A DNA stretch of 34,110 bases, from assembly GCA_900540335.1 (NCBI GenBank), contig UQFC01000022.1:1-34110 (forward strand), given 5' to 3'. This document shows, piece after piece, positions 1 to 7,771 of the stretch; position 1 is the first letter of the stretch, and every line of letters begins with the position of its first letter. The translations under genes and the position numbers were made by a program. The DNA comes from an uncultured Clostridium sp. (lineage in GTDB: Bacteria > Bacillota > Clostridia > Lachnospirales > Lachnospiraceae). The notes beneath the pieces are model-generated. The model saw nothing but the letters and a program-made list of their open reading frames with translations, made no database searches and was not told the origin of the DNA.

Positions 1-131
1 TAGCCCAGCTCCTCCATAACCTCCAGCACCCGGGCGCGGGTTTTTTCGCTGACATTGGGGTTGCCGTTGAGCACCCTGGATACCGTAGCGATGGAAACTC
101 CGGCCTTTTTGGAAACATCATAAATATTCAC
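1..131 (-). CDS. LacI-family transcriptional regulator, N-terminal part (gene runs off the window)
   Basis: Reading the minus strand gives about 43 codons of a LacI-type helix-turn-helix: NIYDVSKKAGVSIATVSRVL, then NGNPNVSEKTR. This is the DNA-recognition head; the sugar-binding domain lies outside the window. I chose the GTG at 131 because ATGAGG (complement of 141-146) sits 9 bases ahead of it; the in-frame ATG at 140 would touch that ribosome binding site. The gene is divergent from uxaA. A palindrome lies between its own -10 and its start, and a twin lies in the uxaA leader, so it probably represses both itself and uxaA. The ligand is unknown; a hexuronate-pathway intermediate is inferred from context only. 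Confidence 0.9.
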   Translation of the reverse strand, partial: MNIYDVSKKAGVSIATVSRVLNGNPNVSEKTRARVLEVMEELG

Positions 132-149
132 GAAAATCATCCTCATTTC

Positions 150-163
150 TGTAAGCACTTACA
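150..163. promoter_or_regulatory. Operator-like palindrome, LacI gene side
   Basis: TGTAAG-CA-CTTACA: 6-bp inverted arms around 2 bases, downstream of the LacI-gene -10 and next to its ribosome binding site. It has the same arms and spacing as the site at 286-299. The shape fits a LacI-family operator. It also resembles a cre site, so CcpA binding is a second possibility. Confidence 0.65.
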
Positions 164-173
164 AGATAATCTT

Positions 174-202
174 ATTATAACCGCCAAAGAAAAATATTGC
201 AA
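174..202 (-). promoter_or_regulatory. Promoter of the LacI-family gene
   Basis: On the minus strand TTGCAA (202-197) is followed after 17 bases by a perfect TATAAT (179-174). Transcription would start just ahead of the palindrome at 150-163, consistent with autorepression. Confidence 0.65.
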
Positions 203-253
203 GCTTTTTACAGAGTTTTGCACAAGTTTGTTGAAATAATATCTGTTTTCTTC

Positions 254-282
254 TTGACTTATGAACAGAGATTATGTAGAAT
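254..282 (+). promoter_or_regulatory. Promoter of uxaA
   Basis: TTGACT (254-259), 17-base spacer, TAGAAT (277-282). The operator palindrome begins 3 bases after the -10, so a bound repressor would block open-complex formation or escape. Confidence 0.75.
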
Positions 283-284
283 AA

Positions 285-300
285 TTGTAAGCCCTTACAA
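285..300. promoter_or_regulatory. Operator palindrome, uxaA side
   Basis: TTGTAAG-CC-CTTACAA is a perfect 7-bp inverted repeat at the expected transcription start of uxaA. It is the stronger twin of the 150-163 site and probably the main binding site of the divergent LacI regulator. Confidence 0.7.
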
Positions 301-368
301 CATTGGACAAAACAGAAAAAAACGAACAATTACCAATACATTCAACTGGAACAGAAGGAGAAAAGGAT

Positions 369-1853
369 ATGCAGGATTTTATCAGAATCCATGAGGATGA
401 TAACGTAGCTGTAGCGCTGCGTCCCATTGCCCCGGGTGAGAATCTGACAGTAGGTCAGTATCAGGTTACTGTCGGTGAAGAGATTCCGCAGGGACACAAG
501 TTTGCCTTAAAGCCGATTGCAAAAGGAGAGGAGGTCATTAAATACGGCTTCCGGATCGGTTATGCAAAGGAAGATGTTGCTGCTGGCGGATGGGTACATG
601 TACATAATTTAAAGACGGCTCTGGGAGATCTTCTGGAGTATCAGTATGAGCCTGTGGCCTCTGGTCTGAAGGAATCCGCCCATGCATATTTTGACGGATA
701 CCGCAGAGCAGACGGACGGGTTGGCGTCCGCAATGAGATCTGGATTATTCCTACGGTAGGATGTGTCAATTCCATTGCCCAGGCACTGGAAAAGAAGGCA
801 AAGAAATTTGTCGGAGGCAATGTGGAGGATGTGATTGCATTTACTCATCCCTATGGCTGTTCCCAGATGGGAGATGATCAGGAGAATACCAGAAAGGTTC
901 TGGCTGACATGATCCATCACCCCAATGCAGGCGGCGTCCTGGTGCTGGGACTCGGCTGTGAGAACAGCAATATCCCGCTTTTAAAAGAGCAGTATATCGG
1001 AGAGTATGATGATCAGAGAGTGAAGTTTCTTCAGTGTCAGGACGTAGAGGATGAACAGGAAGAGGCTATGAAGCTTCTGGAGGAACTGGCTGTGTATGCA
1101 GGCGCCTTCAGCCGGGAGACGGTGGATGCCAGCGAGCTGGTTATCGGCATGAAGTGCGGCGGCTCTGACGGTCTGTCCGGAATCACTGCCAATCCGACAG
1201 TGGGAGCCTTTTCCGATCTTCTGATTTCCAAGGGAGGCACTACGATTCTGACAGAGGTTCCGGAGATGTTCGGTGCAGAGACTCTTCTGATGAACCGCTG
1301 TGAGACTCCGGAGCTGTTTGATAAGACCGTTCATCTGATCAATGATTTTAAGAATTATTTTACCAGCCATAATCAGACGATTTATGAGAATCCCTCCCCG
1401 GGAAATAAAAAGGGAGGAATTTCCACACTGGAGGACAAGTCTCTTGGCTGTACCCAGAAGTCCGGAAGCGCTCCGGTAAAGGGAGTTCTGGCTTATGCAG
1501 AGCCGGTAAAGGTAAAAGGGTTAAATCTTCTGTCTGCCCCGGGCAATGACCTGGTGGCCGCAACCGCTCTGGCTGTATCCGGCGCGCAGATTGTGCTGTT
1601 TACAACCGGCCGGGGAACACCTTTTGCATCTCCGGTTCCTACAGTGAAGATTTCCAGCAACTCAAAACTGGCCGGTCATAAGAATAACTGGATTGACTTT
1701 AATGCCGGAAGTATGGTAGAAGATAAGAGTAAGGATCAGCTGGCTCAGGAACTGTTTGACTATGTTCTGGCTGTTGCATCCGGCAAAAAGGTTAAGGCAG
1801 AAGAAGCAGGCTTCCATGATATGGCCATCTTCAAGCAGGGTGTGACACTGTAG
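369..1853 (+). CDS. uxaA: Altronate dehydratase (UxaA family), full length
   Basis: 494 residues, matching the full-length UxaA size of about 495. It has an N-terminal SAF-like domain (about 1-95, with VALRPIAPGENL and GHKFALKPIAKGEEV) joined to the large dehydratase domain. Family-like stretches include GYRRADGRVGVRNE, THPYGCSQMGDD, GLGCENSN, GMKCGGSDGLSGITANP and FTTGRGTPFASP. UxaA removes water from D-altronate to give 2-keto-3-deoxygluconate, using a metal. The start is ATG 369, 8 bases after AGAAGGAG; an in-frame TTG at 303 lies in the operator leader and has no ribosome binding site. The KDG kinase and KDPG aldolase downstream fit this substrate. Related members act on galactarate or other aldonates, so altronate specificity is inferred from context. 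Confidence 0.93.
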   Translation: MQDFIRIHEDDNVAVALRPIAPGENLTVGQYQVTVGEEIPQGHKFALKPIAKGEEVIKYGFRIGYAKEDVAAGGWVHVHNLKTALGDLLEYQYEPVASGLKESAHAYFDGYRRADGRVGVRNEIWIIPTVGCVNSIAQALEKKAKKFVGGNVEDVIAFTHPYGCSQMGDDQENTRKVLADMIHHPNAGGVLVLGLGCENSNIPLLKEQYIGEYDDQRVKFLQCQDVEDEQEEAMKLLEELAVYAGAFSRETVDASELVIGMKCGGSDGLSGITANPTVGAFSDLLISKGGTTILTEVPEMFGAETLLMNRCETPELFDKTVHLINDFKNYFTSHNQTIYENPSPGNKKGGISTLEDKSLGCTQKSGSAPVKGVLAYAEPVKVKGLNLLSAPGNDLVAATALAVSGAQIVLFTTGRGTPFASPVPTVKISSNSKLAGHKNNWIDFNAGSMVEDKSKDQLAQELFDYVLAVASGKKVKAEEAGFHDMAIFKQGVTL

Positions 1854-1931
1854 CATCATATCCGGCATTCCGGCCGGACAGTTTTATCCTGTACTGCCTG
1901 CCGTTTAAGAAAGAAAGGCGGGACAAGTCCC

Positions 1932-2693
1932 ATGAAACTGAACAGAACGACACAAAGAACCGTGGAGATCCTGAAACTGGTATCCAAGAATCCCGAGGGA
2001 ATCACCCTGGATGAGATTTGCGGAAAACTGGATCTTCCGAAAACAAGCGCTTATGACATCGTAACCACCCTGGCAGAGATGGGGATGGTGAATGTAGACC
2101 GGGGACAGAGACAGCGGTATACCATCGGCCTGACGGCATACCGGATTGGGATTAATTATACCAACAATCTGAATTTCATCAGTGTGATCGAACCGGAGAT
2201 GCGCGCTTTTGCCAAGGAGGTTGGGAAAACCGTGTTTTTTGGGGTGCGTTCCGATCATGAGGTTGTTTATATCTGCAAGACGGAGCCGGAAAATCCGATT
2301 ATTACTACGGCTACGGTTGGAACAAAGAATCCGATGTACTGCACTTCTCTCGGAAAGGCGATTCTGGCCTACAGTGATGAGGAAACCTGCGGACAGATTA
2401 TGAGCCGCATGAAGTTTACAAAGCATACAGAGCGGACCATTACAGACAGAGAGTCCCTGAAAAAAGAACTGGAGCTGGTGAAGGAGCAGGGATATGCCCT
2501 GGATCAGAGAGAAGTAGAGGAACACATGGAGTGTGTGGGAGCCCCTGTTTTCGGACCGGATGGAAGCGTTGTGGGAGCCTTAAGTGTGTCCAGTCTTTAC
2601 AAGCCGACAGAGGACTATGAGCAGTTGGGACGGCTGACGGCAAAAAAGGCGGCGGAGGTCTCAAAATTGTTGGGTTTTCTGGGTAAAATATAG
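1932..2693 (+). CDS. IclR-family transcriptional regulator
   Basis: 253 residues, the normal IclR length. The N-terminal winged helix-turn-helix (about 6-70) reads RTVEILKLVSKNPEGITLDE and then KTSAYDIVTTLAEMGMV. The C-terminal ligand-binding domain contains GKTVFFGVRSDHEVVYI, YCTSLGKAILA, GYALDQREVEEHMECVGAPVF and GALSVSS. It lies 78 bases after uxaA and about 10 bases before the eda promoter, so it probably controls the eda-kdgK unit. IclR regulators of this context (KdgR-like) often respond to KDG or KDPG; that ligand is inferred. The ribosome binding site (AAGAAAGGCGGG) is somewhat distant from the ATG. Confidence 0.9.
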   Translation: MKLNRTTQRTVEILKLVSKNPEGITLDEICGKLDLPKTSAYDIVTTLAEMGMVNVDRGQRQRYTIGLTAYRIGINYTNNLNFISVIEPEMRAFAKEVGKTVFFGVRSDHEVVYICKTEPENPIITTATVGTKNPMYCTSLGKAILAYSDEETCGQIMSRMKFTKHTERTITDRESLKKELELVKEQGYALDQREVEEHMECVGAPVFGPDGSVVGALSVSSLYKPTEDYEQLGRLTAKKAAEVSKLLGFLGKI

Positions 2694-2703
2694 GGATTCC
2701 CTG

Positions 2704-2732
2704 TTGACAAACATGTTGGAAACTATTAAAAT
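2704..2732 (+). promoter_or_regulatory. Strong promoter of eda-kdgK
   Basis: Perfect TTGACA (2704-2709), 17-base spacer, TAAAAT (2727-2732). A near-consensus promoter fits the highly biased codon use of the two genes it drives. Confidence 0.8.
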
Positions 2733-2743
2733 AAAATCATAAA

Positions 2744-2774
2744 TCGTATTTGCAAAGGACATTCGCATATACGA
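2744..2774. promoter_or_regulatory. Inverted repeat after the eda promoter, candidate IclR operator
   Basis: TCGTATTTGC (2744-2753) and GCATATACGA (2765-2774) match as 10-base inverted arms with one mismatch, separated by 11 bases. The site starts 11 bases after the -10, around the first transcribed bases, in the right place for a repressor. As RNA it could also fold into a 5' stem-loop just before the AAAAGGAG ribosome binding site. Confidence 0.55.
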
Positions 2775-2796
2775 ACAAGAAAAGGAGAAGAAGACC

Positions 2797-3447
2797 ATGA
2801 AAAAAGAGCAAGTACTGGCAAGACTGAAAGAAGACTGCCTGGTAGCTGTGGTTCGTGCAAAGAACCTGGAACAGGGCGAGAAGGTGATTGATGCCATCAT
2901 CGAGGGCGGCATTAACTTCATCGAGATTTGCATGACTGTTGATGAGGGAAGCCCCATTGACCTGATTGCAAACATGGTAGCAAAGTATAAAGACAACGAG
3001 AAGATCGTAATCGGTGCAGGTACTGTACTGGATCCGGAGACCGCAAGAATGGCAATTATGGCTGGAGCTAACTATGTAGTAAGCCCGGGCCTGAACGTTG
3101 AGACCATTAAGATGTGCAACCGCTATCGTGTGCCGATGCTGCCGGGTGTTATGACTCCTACCGAAGCAATTACCGCTCTGGAAGCAGGATGTGATATCAT
3201 TAAGGTATTCCCGGGCAACATTGTTGGACCGGCTGCTATCAGCTCCTTTAAGGGCCCGCTGCCTCAGGGTGAGTTTATGCCGTCCGGCGGTGTTGACGTA
3301 GACAACGTTGACAAGTGGCTGAAGGCAGGCGCATATGCAGTAGGTACCGGAAGCAGCCTGACCAAGGGCGCAAAGACCGGCGACTTCGCAGCAGTTACCG
3401 CAAAGGCAAAAGAGTTCGTTGAGGCTGTTGCAGCTGCAAGAAAGTAA
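2797..3447 (+). CDS. eda: 2-dehydro-3-deoxyphosphogluconate (KDPG)/KHG aldolase
   Basis: 216 residues, the usual class I KDPG aldolase size. It cleaves KDPG to pyruvate and glyceraldehyde-3-phosphate in the cytoplasm. Visible motifs are VVRAKN, GGINFIEICMTV with the catalytic-type Glu, IGAGTVLDPETA, ANYVVSPG, LPGVMTPTEA, the Schiff-base lysine K136 in DIIKVFPGN, and the phosphate-binding PSGGVDVDN. A strong AAAAGGAG site precedes ATG 2797. Codon use is narrow (many GTA, GCA, CTG, ACC, AAG), typical of an abundant protein. It is followed 49 bases later by kdgK in the same transcript. Confidence 0.96.
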   Translation: MKKEQVLARLKEDCLVAVVRAKNLEQGEKVIDAIIEGGINFIEICMTVDEGSPIDLIANMVAKYKDNEKIVIGAGTVLDPETARMAIMAGANYVVSPGLNVETIKMCNRYRVPMLPGVMTPTEAITALEAGCDIIKVFPGNIVGPAAISSFKGPLPQGEFMPSGGVDVDNVDKWLKAGAYAVGTGSSLTKGAKTGDFAAVTAKAKEFVEAVAAARK

Positions 3448-3496
3448 ATTTAATCTGAATCATTACAAAGAAATAAATTAAAAGGAGAATATAAAA

Positions 3497-4528
3497 ATGG
3501 CAAAAGTAGTAACCATGGGCGAGATTATGTTAAGATTATCTACCCCGAATAACGAGAAATTTATCCAGGCAGACGAGTTTGACATCAACTACGGCGGCGG
3601 TGAGGCAAACGTAGCTGTATCTCTGGCTAACTATGGTCATGATGCAGAGTTCGTTACCGCTGTACCGGCTAACCCCATTGGTGATTGTGCAGTAGCAGCT
3701 CTGAGAAAATACAACGTAGGAACCAAGCACATCGCAAGAAGCGGTGAGAGACTGGGTATCTACTACCTGGAGACCGGTTCTGCAATGAGAGCTTCCAACG
3801 TTGTTTACGACCGTGCTCATTCTTCTATCTCCACTGCAACTGCAGATGAGTTCAACTTTGACGAGATCTTTGCTGATGCTGACTGGTTCCACTTTACCGG
3901 TATTACCCCGGCTGTAAGTGATGCAGCAGCAGAGCTGACCGAGGCTGCTTTAAAGGCTGCCAAGGCTCACGGCGTAACTGTATCTGTTGACTTAAACTTC
4001 CGTAAGAAACTGTGGTCTTCCGAGAAGGCTCAGAAGGTTATGACCAATTTAATGCAGTACGTTGATGTCTGCATCGGAAACGAAGAGGATGCTGAGAAGG
4101 TTCTGGGCTTCAAGCCGGGCAACACCGATGTTACCTCCGGCGAGCTGGAGCTGGCTGGCTATGTTGACATCTTCAACCAGATGGCTGACAAGTTTGGCTT
4201 CAAGTACATCATCAGCTCCCTGCGTGAGAGCTACAGCGCTTCCAATAACGGCTGGTCCGCATGCATCATGGATGGTAAGACCCGTGAGTTCTATCATTCC
4301 AGAAAGTACTCCATCACTCCTATCGTTGACCGTGTAGGCGGCGGAGATTCCTTCGCAGCAGGTCTTGTTTGCGGTCTGTTAGACGGCAAGGATATGAAGG
4401 CAGCTCTGGAGTTTGCAGTAGCAGCTTCCGCTCTGAAGCACACCATTCCTGGTGACTTCAACCTGGTTACCCGTGCAGATGTTGACAATCTGGCAGGCGG
4501 CGACGGTTCAGGACGTGTTCAGAGATAA
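3497..4528 (+). CDS. kdgK: 2-keto-3-deoxygluconate kinase (PfkB/ribokinase family)
   Basis: 343 residues with a PfkB fold: MGEIMLRLS at the N-terminus, the substrate loop NYGGGEANVAVSLA, SVDLNFRKKLW, and the C-terminal signature DRVGGGDSFAAGL, where D284 is the expected catalytic base. It phosphorylates KDG to KDPG, the substrate of the upstream aldolase. The start is supported by AAAAGGAG 10 bases upstream. Codon bias is as strong as in eda and clearly stronger than in uxaA or the IclR gene. Fructokinase activity is possible within this family, but the neighbours favour KDG. Confidence 0.93.
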   Translation: MAKVVTMGEIMLRLSTPNNEKFIQADEFDINYGGGEANVAVSLANYGHDAEFVTAVPANPIGDCAVAALRKYNVGTKHIARSGERLGIYYLETGSAMRASNVVYDRAHSSISTATADEFNFDEIFADADWFHFTGITPAVSDAAAELTEAALKAAKAHGVTVSVDLNFRKKLWSSEKAQKVMTNLMQYVDVCIGNEEDAEKVLGFKPGNTDVTSGELELAGYVDIFNQMADKFGFKYIISSLRESYSASNNGWSACIMDGKTREFYHSRKYSITPIVDRVGGGDSFAAGLVCGLLDGKDMKAALEFAVAASALKHTIPGDFNLVTRADVDNLAGGDGSGRVQR

Positions 4529-4559
4529 TTTCAGTTTGATAATCAATTAAGGCTTCAGC

Positions 4560-4600
4560 AATGGCTAATTTCCCTTCCCACGGGAGTTAGCCATTTTATC
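4560..4600 (+). terminator. Terminator after kdgK
   Basis: AATGGCTAA (4560-4568) pairs perfectly with TTAGCCATT (4587-4595), with an inner CCC/GGG, followed by a short TTTTAT tract. Confidence 0.7.
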
Positions 4601-4654
4601 AATCAGGGAAATTGACAGAAACTTCACAGAGTAAATACAGAGGGGGAACAATTT

Positions 4655-5905
4655 ATGAAGCAAGTTATGGGTAATGTAATTGTCGGGCAGTCCGGCGGAC
4701 CAACTGCAGTTATCAATTCCAGCCTGGCTGGTGTATTCAAGACTGCTAAAGACAGGGGAGCAAAAAAAGTATACGGTATGCTGCACGGCATTCAGGGACT
4801 GTTAGAAGAAAGGGTTGTTGATTTATCAGAGCATATCCGCAGCGATCTGGATATTGATCTGTTAAAGAGAACCCCGTCCTCTTTCCTGGGCTCCTGCCGC
4901 TATAAACTGCCTCCGATTAAGGGAAATACAGAGGTATACGACAAGATTTTTGAGATTCTCGAAAAGCTGGAGGTAGAGTATTTCTTCTATATCGGAGGAA
5001 ATGACTCTATGGATACGATTATGAAGCTGTCAGACTATGCAATTCTGACCAGCTCCAAAATCCGTTTTATGGGCGTTCCCAAGACCATTGATAACGATCT
5101 TCCGATTACGGATCATACTCCCGGTTTTGGAAGCGCTGCAAAATACATTGCTTCTATCACGAAAGAAATCATTCGTGACGGACTGGTTTACGATCAGCAG
5201 AACGTAACCCTGGTAGAAATCATGGGACGTAATGCAGGCTGGCTGACCGGTGCGGCTGCTCTTGCAAAGGGTGAAGACTGTGAAGGCCCGGATATGCTGT
5301 TTTTACCGGAGATTACCTTTGATGTGGATGATTTTATGCATAAGGTGGCTGAACTTCACAAAACAAAGAAATCTGTGGTTGTGGCGATTTCAGAGGGTGT
5401 AAAGGTGGCAGACGGCCGCTATGTGTGCGAGCTGACTGACAACATCGATTTCGTGGATGCTTTCGGACATCGTCAGCTGACCGGTACCTCCCGGTTCCTG
5501 GCTCAGAAGATCTCAAAGGAGGTGGGCTGCAAGACAAGAGCAATCGAGTTTAACTCTCTGCAGCGGTGCGCATCCCACATTGTAGGCCGTGTAGATATTA
5601 CAGAGGCTTATCAGGTAGGAGGAGCAGCAGTAAAGGCAGCCTTTGAGGGCGAGACCGGAAAGATGGTTATTCTGAAGAGAGTATCTGACGATCCCTATCT
5701 GTGCGTGACGGATATTTACGATGTGCACAAGGTTGCAAACATCGAGAAAAAGGTTCCGAGAGAGTGGATCAATGAAAGCGGAGATTACGTAACAGAGGAT
5801 TTCATCAACTATGTACGTCCTCTGATTCAGGCAGAACTGACTCCGATGATGGTAGACGGTCTGCCGAGACATCTGCGTCTTCAGGATGTTATGCTGAGAA
5901 AATAA
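4655..5905 (+). CDS. pfp: 6-phosphofructokinase, PPi-dependent type
   Basis: 416 residues with a PfkA-like fold: GQSGGPTAVINSS, YIGGNDSMDT, GVPKTIDNDLPITDHTPGFGSA, EIMGRNAGWLTG and the conserved acidic substrate loop. The phosphoryl-donor site is pyrophosphate type. D117 occupies the place of ATP-PFK Gly104 in the GGDGS motif, and K143 of PKTIDND replaces the Gly of ATP enzymes; both are known PPi-PFK markers. It converts fructose-6-phosphate to the 1,6-bisphosphate with PPi, reversibly. AGAGGGGG precedes ATG 4655. A TTGACA at 4612-4617 lies upstream, but no well-spaced -10 is seen. A terminator separates it from kdgK. Confidence 0.92.
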   Translation: MKQVMGNVIVGQSGGPTAVINSSLAGVFKTAKDRGAKKVYGMLHGIQGLLEERVVDLSEHIRSDLDIDLLKRTPSSFLGSCRYKLPPIKGNTEVYDKIFEILEKLEVEYFFYIGGNDSMDTIMKLSDYAILTSSKIRFMGVPKTIDNDLPITDHTPGFGSAAKYIASITKEIIRDGLVYDQQNVTLVEIMGRNAGWLTGAAALAKGEDCEGPDMLFLPEITFDVDDFMHKVAELHKTKKSVVVAISEGVKVADGRYVCELTDNIDFVDAFGHRQLTGTSRFLAQKISKEVGCKTRAIEFNSLQRCASHIVGRVDITEAYQVGGAAVKAAFEGETGKMVILKRVSDDPYLCVTDIYDVHKVANIEKKVPREWINESGDYVTEDFINYVRPLIQAELTPMMVDGLPRHLRLQDVMLRK

Positions 5906-5980
5906 TGCTCAGTACAGGTGACAGGGCTCTGCTTAAAGCAGTTGCCGGCAACAGAATAAAAAGCAGATTCTGATTTAACA

Positions 5981-6031
5981 AATTTCAGCGCCCCGAAGGA
6001 ATTGACTGGATTCTTTCGGGGCGCTGAAATT
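5981..6031. terminator. Long hairpin after the phosphofructokinase gene
   Basis: A perfect 17-bp inverted repeat, 5981-5997 with 6015-6031 (core TTTCAGCGCCCCGAA), around a 17-base loop. The A/T-rich stem ends (AATTTC and GAAATTTTA) fit a bidirectional terminator, although the U-tract is short. Two smaller palindromes lie just upstream: CTGCTT-A-AAGCAG (5929-5941) and GTTGCCGGCAAC (5941-5952). Confidence 0.75.
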
Positions 6032-6092
6032 TTACCGCTTTCTGTCGTTCTTCACGAAAGATTTACAACTTCTTACAGGTTTCTTACTTCCC

Positions 6093-6123
6093 TTGACCCT
6101 GGAACGGTTCCAGGGTGTAGAGT
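6093..6123 (+). promoter_or_regulatory. MerR-type promoter with palindromic 19-bp spacer
   Basis: TTGACC (6093-6098) and TAGAGT (6118-6123) are 19 bases apart, the over-long spacing typical of MerR-activated promoters. The spacer region holds ACCCTGGAA-CGG-TTCCAGGGT (6096-6116), a perfect 9-bp dyad overlapping the -35. In such promoters the regulator untwists the spacer DNA to align the two boxes. It drives the wall-repeat protein starting at 6188. The likely regulator is the MerR-family gene at 7772-8584. Confidence 0.8.
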
Positions 6124-6187
6124 AGGGACATCGGAAAGAGATACCGAGAAACAAGAGAAAACAGAAAACCGAGAAGGAGTAATGATT

Positions 6188-7639
6188 ATGAAAAAGAATA
6201 CGAAACGTATACTGGTAACCTGTGCGGCAGCAGCATTTACCATGGGAACAGCAATGATGTCCTACGCAGCCTATGGATGGCAGCAGGAAGACGGTCAGTG
6301 GCATTATTATGACAAGAACGGCGACCGTGTGACAGATGAGTGGAAGCGGTCCGGAAACAACTGGTACTGGCTGGACGAGAACGGCGACATGGCAGTCAGC
6401 CAGCTGGTACAGGATGATGATGAGTATTACTATGTAAATGAAACCGGCGTGATGGTGGCAAACCAGTGGAGAGAGCTGGAAAATGAGGATGCAGATGACG
6501 ATGAGTCTGATACCAGCTGGTATTATTTCGGACCAAATGGAAAAGCCTATACAGCTTCTGATTCCGGAAAAACGACCTTTAAAACCATTGTCCGGGCAGA
6601 CGGCCAGTCTAAAAAATATGCCTTTGATGAAGACGGAAAAATGCTTTACGGCTGGGTCAATGAAGAAAGTGAGCGGCAGACCGGTGATGACGCCTGGAAA
6701 AACGGAGTGTATTATCTGGGCGAGGCCGGAGACGGAGCGATGAGAGCGAATGAGTGGGCTTGGCTGGAAGCTGAGGATGAGGAACAGGATGATGATGATT
6801 TTGAAGATCACTACTGGTTCTATTTTAAGAGCAACGGAAAGAAATCCGCAGATACCAAAAAGACCATTAACGGAAGAAAGTATCTGTTTGAGGAAGGCGG
6901 AAATGCAGTATTTAACTGGATTTCAACACCGGGCAATGCGGCAACCCCCAGCGATAAGTTTTACTCCCAGCCTTCTGACAGCTGGCTGAGCACAGGATGG
7001 TTTAAGACGGTTCCAGGTGAGGATCAGGATCCGGAGGGATACAGAGACGGAGAAGAGTGCTGGTTCTACGCAGATAAGGACGGAGAAATTGTAAAGGGCG
7101 AGATTAAACGAATCAAAGGCGAGTACTATGCATTTGATGAGTACGGCAAGATGCTGGAAGGCCTTTACAAGATGAGTGTAAATGATTCCAAGATTCAGTC
7201 CTGGGAAGAAATCGAGAGCGAGGACGATATGCCGGAGCCGGATGAGGCGTGGGCTGTCTACTACTTCGGCGGAGCCAAGGACGGAGCAATGAAGACCGGA
7301 AAGGCTACGATTGAACTGGATGGAGAAAAGTTCACCTTTAACTTCCGCAAGTCCGGTGAGGATCGGGGACAGGGCTTCAATGGCATTGATGACGGAAATA
7401 TTTATTTCCAGGGCAAGCTGCAGAAGGCTGACAGTGATGAAAAGCTGAAGGTTGTAGAGTGGAACGGCGATGAGGACAGCGGCGATTATCTGGTAAATAC
7501 CAGCGGTAAAATCCAGAAGAAGAAAAAGAATGCCAAGGATGCTGATGATCGTTACTACTGCACTGACAGCAAGGGACGTGTTACCCGCGTAGGCAGCGAA
7601 AAATGTGAGAATCACAAAGAAAACGAAGAACACGAATAA
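6188..7639 (+). CDS. Secreted acidic cell-wall-binding repeat protein
   Basis: 483 residues. A signal peptide (about 1-27) reads MKKNTKRILVTCAAAAF and then a hydrophobic run to MMSYA, with cleavage likely before AYGW. The rest is built of choline/glucan-binding-like repeats rich in aromatic and Gly residues (WHYYDKNGDRVTDEWK, NWYWLDENGDMA, EYYYVNETGVMVANQW, AFDEDGKMLYGWV, WFYADKDGEIVKGEI). No separate enzymatic domain is recognisable, so it may be a wall-anchored surface protein made only of repeats. It is strongly acidic, with Asp/Glu runs between repeats. The start is ATG 6188, 8 bases after AAGGAG; ATG 6182 would be too close. It has its own MerR-type promoter and a terminator behind it. 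Confidence 0.85.
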   Translation: MKKNTKRILVTCAAAAFTMGTAMMSYAAYGWQQEDGQWHYYDKNGDRVTDEWKRSGNNWYWLDENGDMAVSQLVQDDDEYYYVNETGVMVANQWRELENEDADDDESDTSWYYFGPNGKAYTASDSGKTTFKTIVRADGQSKKYAFDEDGKMLYGWVNEESERQTGDDAWKNGVYYLGEAGDGAMRANEWAWLEAEDEEQDDDDFEDHYWFYFKSNGKKSADTKKTINGRKYLFEEGGNAVFNWISTPGNAATPSDKFYSQPSDSWLSTGWFKTVPGEDQDPEGYRDGEECWFYADKDGEIVKGEIKRIKGEYYAFDEYGKMLEGLYKMSVNDSKIQSWEEIESEDDMPEPDEAWAVYYFGGAKDGAMKTGKATIELDGEKFTFNFRKSGEDRGQGFNGIDDGNIYFQGKLQKADSDEKLKVVEWNGDEDSGDYLVNTSGKIQKKKKNAKDADDRYYCTDSKGRVTRVGSEKCENHKENEEHE

Positions 7640-7699
7640 AATTGCAGCCGTCACAAGAATGCAATCTCTATAGTTTGAAATTCTGATTCTATTATTAAG

Positions 7700-7755
7700 A
7701 AAAATGTCCGGTCGGGCTGATGCAGAGAAACTGCAGAAGCCGCCGGACATTTTTT
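7700..7755. terminator. Bidirectional terminator between the wall-protein and MerR genes
   Basis: AAAAATGTCCGG (7700-7711) pairs with CCGGACATTTTT (7743-7754), with a small inner TGCAG/CTGCA stem and T-runs on both strands. It separates two convergent genes. Confidence 0.85.
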
Positions 7756-7771
7756 GTGGCAGATACTGTAT

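Noticed and set aside
303..368. Longer uxaA start at TTG 303
   Set aside because: It lies just after the operator, without a ribosome binding site. ATG 369 has AGAAGGAG at correct spacing and matches the family start.
1861..1886. Terminator between uxaA and the IclR gene
   Set aside because: The TCCGGC/GCCGGA stem is only 6 bp with a 4-base T-run; it is too weak to call.
4612..4637. Promoter TTGACA/TAAATA before the phosphofructokinase gene
   Set aside because: The spacing is only 14 bases, too short for a confident call.
6002..6187. Longer start for the wall-repeat protein
   Set aside because: This stretch contains the terminator hairpin and MerR promoter; the signal peptide begins at 6188.
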